Assembly: GCA_015522935.1 (NCBI GenBank)
Contig: WALH01000091.1
Coordinates: 1 to 8,627 of the forward strand
Origin: DHVE2 group archaeon
GTDB taxonomy: Archaea > Thermoplasmatota > Thermoplasmata > Thermoplasmatales > Aciduliprofundaceae
Direction of reading: 5' to 3'
DNA length: 8,627 nucleotides
Below are positions 6,379 through 8,627 of this stretch, piece after piece; position 1 is the stretch's first letter, and each line of letters opens with the position of its first letter. Under the pieces are notes generated by a model. It did no database searches, was not told where the DNA came from, and was given only the letters and a program-made list of their open reading frames with translations. Made by a program: the position numbers and the translations under genes.

Positions 6379-7062
6379 ATGAGAATCAAAACTGGAATTA
6401 AGGGTCTTGACGAAATGGTTGGTGGTGGGATTCCGCAAGGCCATAGTGTTGCTGTGATAGGCTCGTTTGGAACAGGGAAAACCACCTTAGCCATGCAGTA
6501 CATTTGGGAGGGTCTAAAAAACGGAGAAAAATGCATATTTATGAGCCTTGAAGAAGATGAGGAAAGCATAATGAAAACTGCAGAATCCTTCGGATGGAAA
6601 TTTGATGAGTATCTGGATAAAAATCTTCTTCTCATAAAATTAGAGCCGGAGGATGCAAAAAGCAGTGTAAATCGACTCGAAGGTGAAATACCAGAAATAA
6701 TAAAGGAGTTTGGAGCAACAAGAATAGCCATTGATTCTGTGAGCTTAATAACAATGCTTTTCAAAAGCGATGAGGAAAGAAGAAAGGCAATATTCAAACT
6801 GAGCAGAAGTATAAAGGAAAGTGGGGCCACTTCGATTTTCACAGCTGAGGTAAACCCTCAAAATCCTGTGGTGAGCAGAGATGGACTTGTTGAATACGTG
6901 GTGGACGGAGTCATACTCCTATCGTTTCAGGAGGAAAGCAACAGGCTTATGCTTACTCTTCGGGTTTTAAAAATGAGGAGAACCAAGCATTCGAGGGAAG
7001 TAAAGCCATACACCATAACTGAGCACGGGATAGAGGTGATGGCCGAATCTACTATATTCTAA
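6379..7062 (+). CDS. Single-domain KaiC-like RecA-superfamily ATPase, catalytically intact
   Basis: This 227-residue protein of the KaiC/Rad55/GvpD-like group (COG0467 type) begins with TGIKGLDEMVGGGIPQG, the standard lead-in. It has a full Walker A GSFGTGKT (28-35), the catalytic Glu pair MSLEED (Glu58 and Glu59), Walker B IAIDS (116-120, Asp119) and the C-terminal KMRRTKHSREVKPYTI block that reaches the neighbouring subunit in hexameric KaiC. It should bind and hydrolyse ATP and probably forms rings. Only one domain is present, so it is not a circadian KaiC. In archaea such proteins are annotated as signal-transduction or recombinase-like ATPases, but the specific role is unknown. Its start lies 5 nt after the pseudo-ATPase's stop, and the P-loops of the two proteins fall at the same residue numbers, which points to paralogues acting together. 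Confidence 0.9.
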   Translation: MRIKTGIKGLDEMVGGGIPQGHSVAVIGSFGTGKTTLAMQYIWEGLKNGEKCIFMSLEEDEESIMKTAESFGWKFDEYLDKNLLLIKLEPEDAKSSVNRLEGEIPEIIKEFGATRIAIDSVSLITMLFKSDEERRKAIFKLSRSIKESGATSIFTAEVNPQNPVVSRDGLVEYVVDGVILLSFQEESNRLMLTLRVLKMRRTKHSREVKPYTITEHGIEVMAESTIF

Positions 7063-7072
7063 GGGTGATTTT

Positions 7073-7405
7073 ATGAATAAGAAGGAACTCAAAGAGGTAT
7101 TTGCCGCTTACTACGGCTTGGGCTCTTCTATGAGAGGAGAAAAGGTTAAAATTGAAATTGTGGATGTTGAAGACGCTGGAGAAGCAAGTATAAAGATACC
7201 TTGGGAGGAACACATAGGGAATATCAGCGGTGTGGCTAGGATATCCCCATTTGACATTATTTATTACGAAAGGATGAAAATTAATGATGAGAATATCAGA
7301 AAAGCCATAGAAATAATGAAAGGGCTCGCAAAGAAAAACAATCTCTATCTCACAAAAGATTCATCTGAAAGATACCTCCTTATCAATCCCAAATACAGGA
7401 GATGA
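7073..7405 (+). CDS. Unrecognised 110-residue protein in the KaiC-like operon
   Basis: I do not recognise this protein. It has no cysteine, no membrane segment and no signal peptide, so it should be cytoplasmic. The pattern suggests a short N-terminal helix (KKELKEVFAAYYG), beta strands (VKIEIVDVE, ASIKIPW), then a helix (NIRKAIEIMKGLAKK) and a terminal strand (RYLLINP), i.e. a small alpha/beta domain. The gene starts 10 nt after the ATPase stop behind GGTGA and ends 4 nt before the zinc-ribbon gene, so it is the third member of one operon. A partner or regulator role follows only from this position. Confidence 0.75.
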   Translation: MNKKELKEVFAAYYGLGSSMRGEKVKIEIVDVEDAGEASIKIPWEEHIGNISGVARISPFDIIYYERMKINDENIRKAIEIMKGLAKKNNLYLTKDSSERYLLINPKYRR

Positions 7406-7409
7406 TACA

Positions 7410-7685
7410 ATGGAAAAAGATAAAAGTATTATGATGAAAAATCTCTTGGAGAGCATAAAATTAGATGTGTATGTTGAATCTAAAATACCCGAAATGCATG
7501 TTTGCTTTCTCTGTGGAAGAATTGGATATAAGGACCTCCCTATGAAAAAAATAGGAAACAAGTGGATATGTATAGATTGCCTGCGTGAGCTAAAAGAAAC
7601 TCTTGACTCTCTTGAAGAGTGGGAACAGGAAATAGCACTTCAGAAAGAATTTAAAAAACAGATAGAGAGAGGGCTCAATCGGTGA
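7410..7685 (+). CDS. Small zinc-ribbon protein with C-terminal coiled coil
   Basis: This 91-residue protein has a four-cysteine zinc ribbon, Cys32-x2-Cys35 (CFLCGR) and Cys54-x2-Cys57 (CIDC), separated by 18 residues. A charged helix rich in Glu, Lys and Leu follows (about 58-90, RELKETLDSLEEWEQEIALQ), likely a coiled coil for self- or partner association. It is probably a nucleic-acid- or protein-binding adaptor, though nothing shows which. The start has a good ribosome site, AGGAGATGA (7397-7405), that overlaps the previous stop. It is the last gene of the operon. Its final 11 nt overlap the end of the convergent minus-strand gene, so no terminator fits between them. Confidence 0.8.
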   Translation: MEKDKSIMMKNLLESIKLDVYVESKIPEMHVCFLCGRIGYKDLPMKKIGNKWICIDCLRELKETLDSLEEWEQEIALQKEFKKQIERGLNR

Positions 7686-8280
7686 ACGTCTGGCCCTTCA
7701 CAAAGTTGTTTTTAATGTAATCTATGATTATTGCCCTATCCCTTTTGAGATGAGACTCATACCACACAGGGATTATTTTCAGCAGTACATCTCTAATCTT
7801 ATCTATGCTCGCCTTCTTCACAGGTTCATCATAGAGAACATACTGACTGTAAATTCTCTTCCATCCAGAGAACTTGTCGTAATTTTCACCTTCGGAGAAT
7901 TCAAAAATAATCCTTATCTTCTCCTCTTCATCACTGTTGTAGTATAAGACTTTCAGTGAATCTCCAACACGATTCTCATCGCGCGTGATATCTACCAAGC
8001 TTATCTCTCTCACTGTGGCAAAGTCAAAGTTTTCATTTACAATCCACTTATCAGGGAAAACCTCAAAGTGAGACACCCATTTCTCGTGGGGGGGTTCCAT
8101 TCTGAAATGTACGTTGATGTTGTTGAACTGGATCCATATCTTCCAGAAATCTTCAATTATATCCCTGTTTAATTCTCTCTTCTTTCCTATCTCAGTTGAA
8201 ATGCTCTTTATTACTTCCTCTTTCTTTTTCTGCAGTTCGCTTTGAAGTTTTTCATACCAATCTTCTTTTGTGGTCGTCAT
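7675..8280 (-). CDS. Unrecognised 201-residue charged protein
   Basis: I do not recognise a family. The protein has no cysteine, signal peptide or membrane helix. It begins with a strongly charged helix (about 5-45, likely coiled coil: EKLQSELQKKKEEVIKS). A beta-rich middle follows with many Trp and Phe residues (HEKWVSHFEVFPDKWIV, FDFATVREISLVDI, KIRIIFEFSEG, WKRIYSQYVLY). It ends in a helical stretch with the basic EshLKRDRAIIIDYIKNNF region. The start ATG (8278-8280) is the first one after an in-frame upstream stop, behind the site GAGGGAT. The gene has its own TATA box at 8314-8323. It converges on the zinc-ribbon gene with an 11-nt overlap. It appears intact, and its sequence suggests a soluble cytoplasmic protein. 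Confidence 0.8.
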   Translation of the reverse strand: MTTTKEDWYEKLQSELQKKKEEVIKSISTEIGKKRELNRDIIEDFWKIWIQFNNINVHFRMEPPHEKWVSHFEVFPDKWIVNENFDFATVREISLVDITRDENRVGDSLKVLYYNSDEEEKIRIIFEFSEGENYDKFSGWKRIYSQYVLYDEPVKKASIDKIRDVLLKIIPVWYESHLKRDRAIIIDYIKNNFVKGQTFTD

Positions 8281-8297
8281 TTTCGATCCCTCGCCAT
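8277..8297 (-). other. Possible 6-codon upstream frame overlapping the 201-residue gene
   Basis: On the minus strand an ATG at 8295-8297 reads MARDRK and ends at a TGA that shares ATGA with the start of the main gene. Its ATG lies about 22 nt from the TATA centre, so the transcript may begin just inside it. Chance is the simpler explanation. Confidence 0.15.
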
Positions 8298-8313
8298 CGT
8301 AATGTTATTTTTA

Positions 8314-8323
8314 GGATATAAAA
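8314..8323 (-). promoter_or_regulatory. TATA box of the minus-strand 201-residue gene
   Basis: Read on the minus strand, TTTTATATCC follows GATAACGATAA. A transcript starting about 26 nt on (near 8293) would carry a leader of roughly 13 nt with the site GAGGGAT before the ATG. This gene is thus not leaderless, unlike the plus-strand first genes. Confidence 0.5.
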
Positions 8324-8344
8324 TTATCGTTATCCTTGAAGCGT

Positions 8345-8561
8345 TTACCAGAACTTGCCCATGTTCTCAATGGGGATGGGGCACATAACAATTCTGTGAG
8401 ACCATAGGCAGTCACCACAACTTGGCTCATTGGCCCAGCAGTCTCTGCGAGTATCTTTCGCAACGCAGATTGCAGCGATTAGTTATCTCGAGGTAAAGGT
8501 ACTGCATGTCGGGATTACAAGGAATTTGAACTATCACTTCATCAAGATGAAACTCGTGCAT
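8345..8561 (-). pseudogene. Radical SAM/SPASM gene remnant (tungsten-cofactor maturase type) with internal deletion and frameshift
   Basis: The start is intact: ATG at 8559-8561 behind the site GAGGTGGTGA, overlapping the previous stop as TAATG. The N-terminal 34 residues include YLYLEITNRCNLRC, a textbook radical SAM lead-in with the first two cluster cysteines. The third cysteine is absent: the frame goes on as ERYSQ and stops at TGA 8427-8429. In the next frame, from about 8452, the sequence reads CWANEPSCGDCLWSHRIVMC and ends at TAA 8345-8347. This resembles the cysteine-rich C-terminal end of SPASM-type radical SAM enzymes, notably tungsten-oxidoreductase maturases. Only the two ends of a protein normally of several hundred residues survive, joined out of frame. 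The remnant is also more GC-rich (about 53% over 8401-8460, counted by hand). It cannot make an active enzyme. The subfamily is from memory and less sure than the radical SAM call. Confidence 0.75.
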
Positions 8562-8627
8562 TAGTCACCACCTCTCATCATTCGCCTCTTTTTCATATTG
8601 TATTCATCAAAATCCAAGATATTGTGG
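8561..8627 (-). CDS. 3' end of the gene preceding the radical SAM remnant (partial)
   Basis: An open minus-strand frame enters from the window edge and ends in DFDEYNMKKRRMMRGGD before TAA at 8561-8563, sharing one base with the radical SAM ATG. Only 21 residues are visible, so I cannot name it. If the remnant is a tungsten-cofactor maturase, an aldehyde ferredoxin oxidoreductase-type gene could lie here, but the tail itself does not show that. The overlap indicates the two were once translated together. Confidence 0.45.
   Translation of the reverse strand, partial: HNILDFDEYNMKKRRMMRGGD

Noticed and set aside
6312..6842. 176-codon minus-strand open frame opposite the KaiC-like genes
   Set aside because: It lies antisense to well-matched ATPase motifs. 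Its Ser/Leu-rich translation is what the reverse of a charged coding region gives.
1..8627. Search for CRISPR arrays, tRNA or rRNA genes, and insertion sequences
   Set aside because: I saw no regularly spaced repeats, no tRNA-like cloverleaf or CCA end, no rRNA sequence, and no transposase or terminal inverted repeats.

Overview
The window looks like chromosomal DNA of a euryarchaeon, probably a thermophile of the Thermoplasmata/DHVE2 (Aciduliprofundum-like) type. That placement is inferred from gene content and style, not from a marker gene. The supporting signs are AT-rich DNA, TATA boxes (often with a purine-rich BRE) about 26 nt upstream of start codons that lack a Shine-Dalgarno sequence, GGTGA/GGAGG ribosome sites inside operons, a two-subunit class 1B PyrD/PyrK, KaiC-like RecA-fold ATPases, a secreted calcium-repeat protein and a PEF-type C-terminal surface anchor.

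Layout: 3-389 is the 3' end of a secreted protein with acidic DxDxDG calcium-binding repeats. 414-4106 is a tight plus-strand operon of pyrD, pyrK, an ABC-transporter ATPase and a 12-helix permease. 4162-4983 is a MscS-type mechanosensitive channel gene with its own promoter. 5013-5530 holds a promoter and a 21-codon open frame that runs out of frame into the tail of a surface protein, so it is probably a broken gene. 5555-7685 is a four-gene operon: a KaiC-like protein that has lost its ATP-binding and catalytic residues, an intact single-domain KaiC-like ATPase, a 110-residue protein of unknown function and a 91-residue four-cysteine zinc-ribbon protein. On the minus strand, 7675-8280 encodes an unrecognised charged 201-residue protein whose end overlaps the end of the zinc-ribbon gene. 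8345-8561 (minus) is the wreck of a radical SAM/SPASM gene reduced to its two ends, and 8561-8627 (minus) is the end of the gene that preceded it.

Working together: PyrD and PyrK form the NAD-linked dihydroorotate dehydrogenase of pyrimidine synthesis, and the ABC pair downstream is probably co-transcribed without an obvious functional link. The paired inactive and active KaiC-like ATPases with two small partners are the best candidate here for an undescribed system, plausibly a regulatory or signalling complex. Two clear gene wrecks, and perhaps a third at the left edge, suggest the genome is losing surface-protein and probably tungsten-cofactor functions at this locus.
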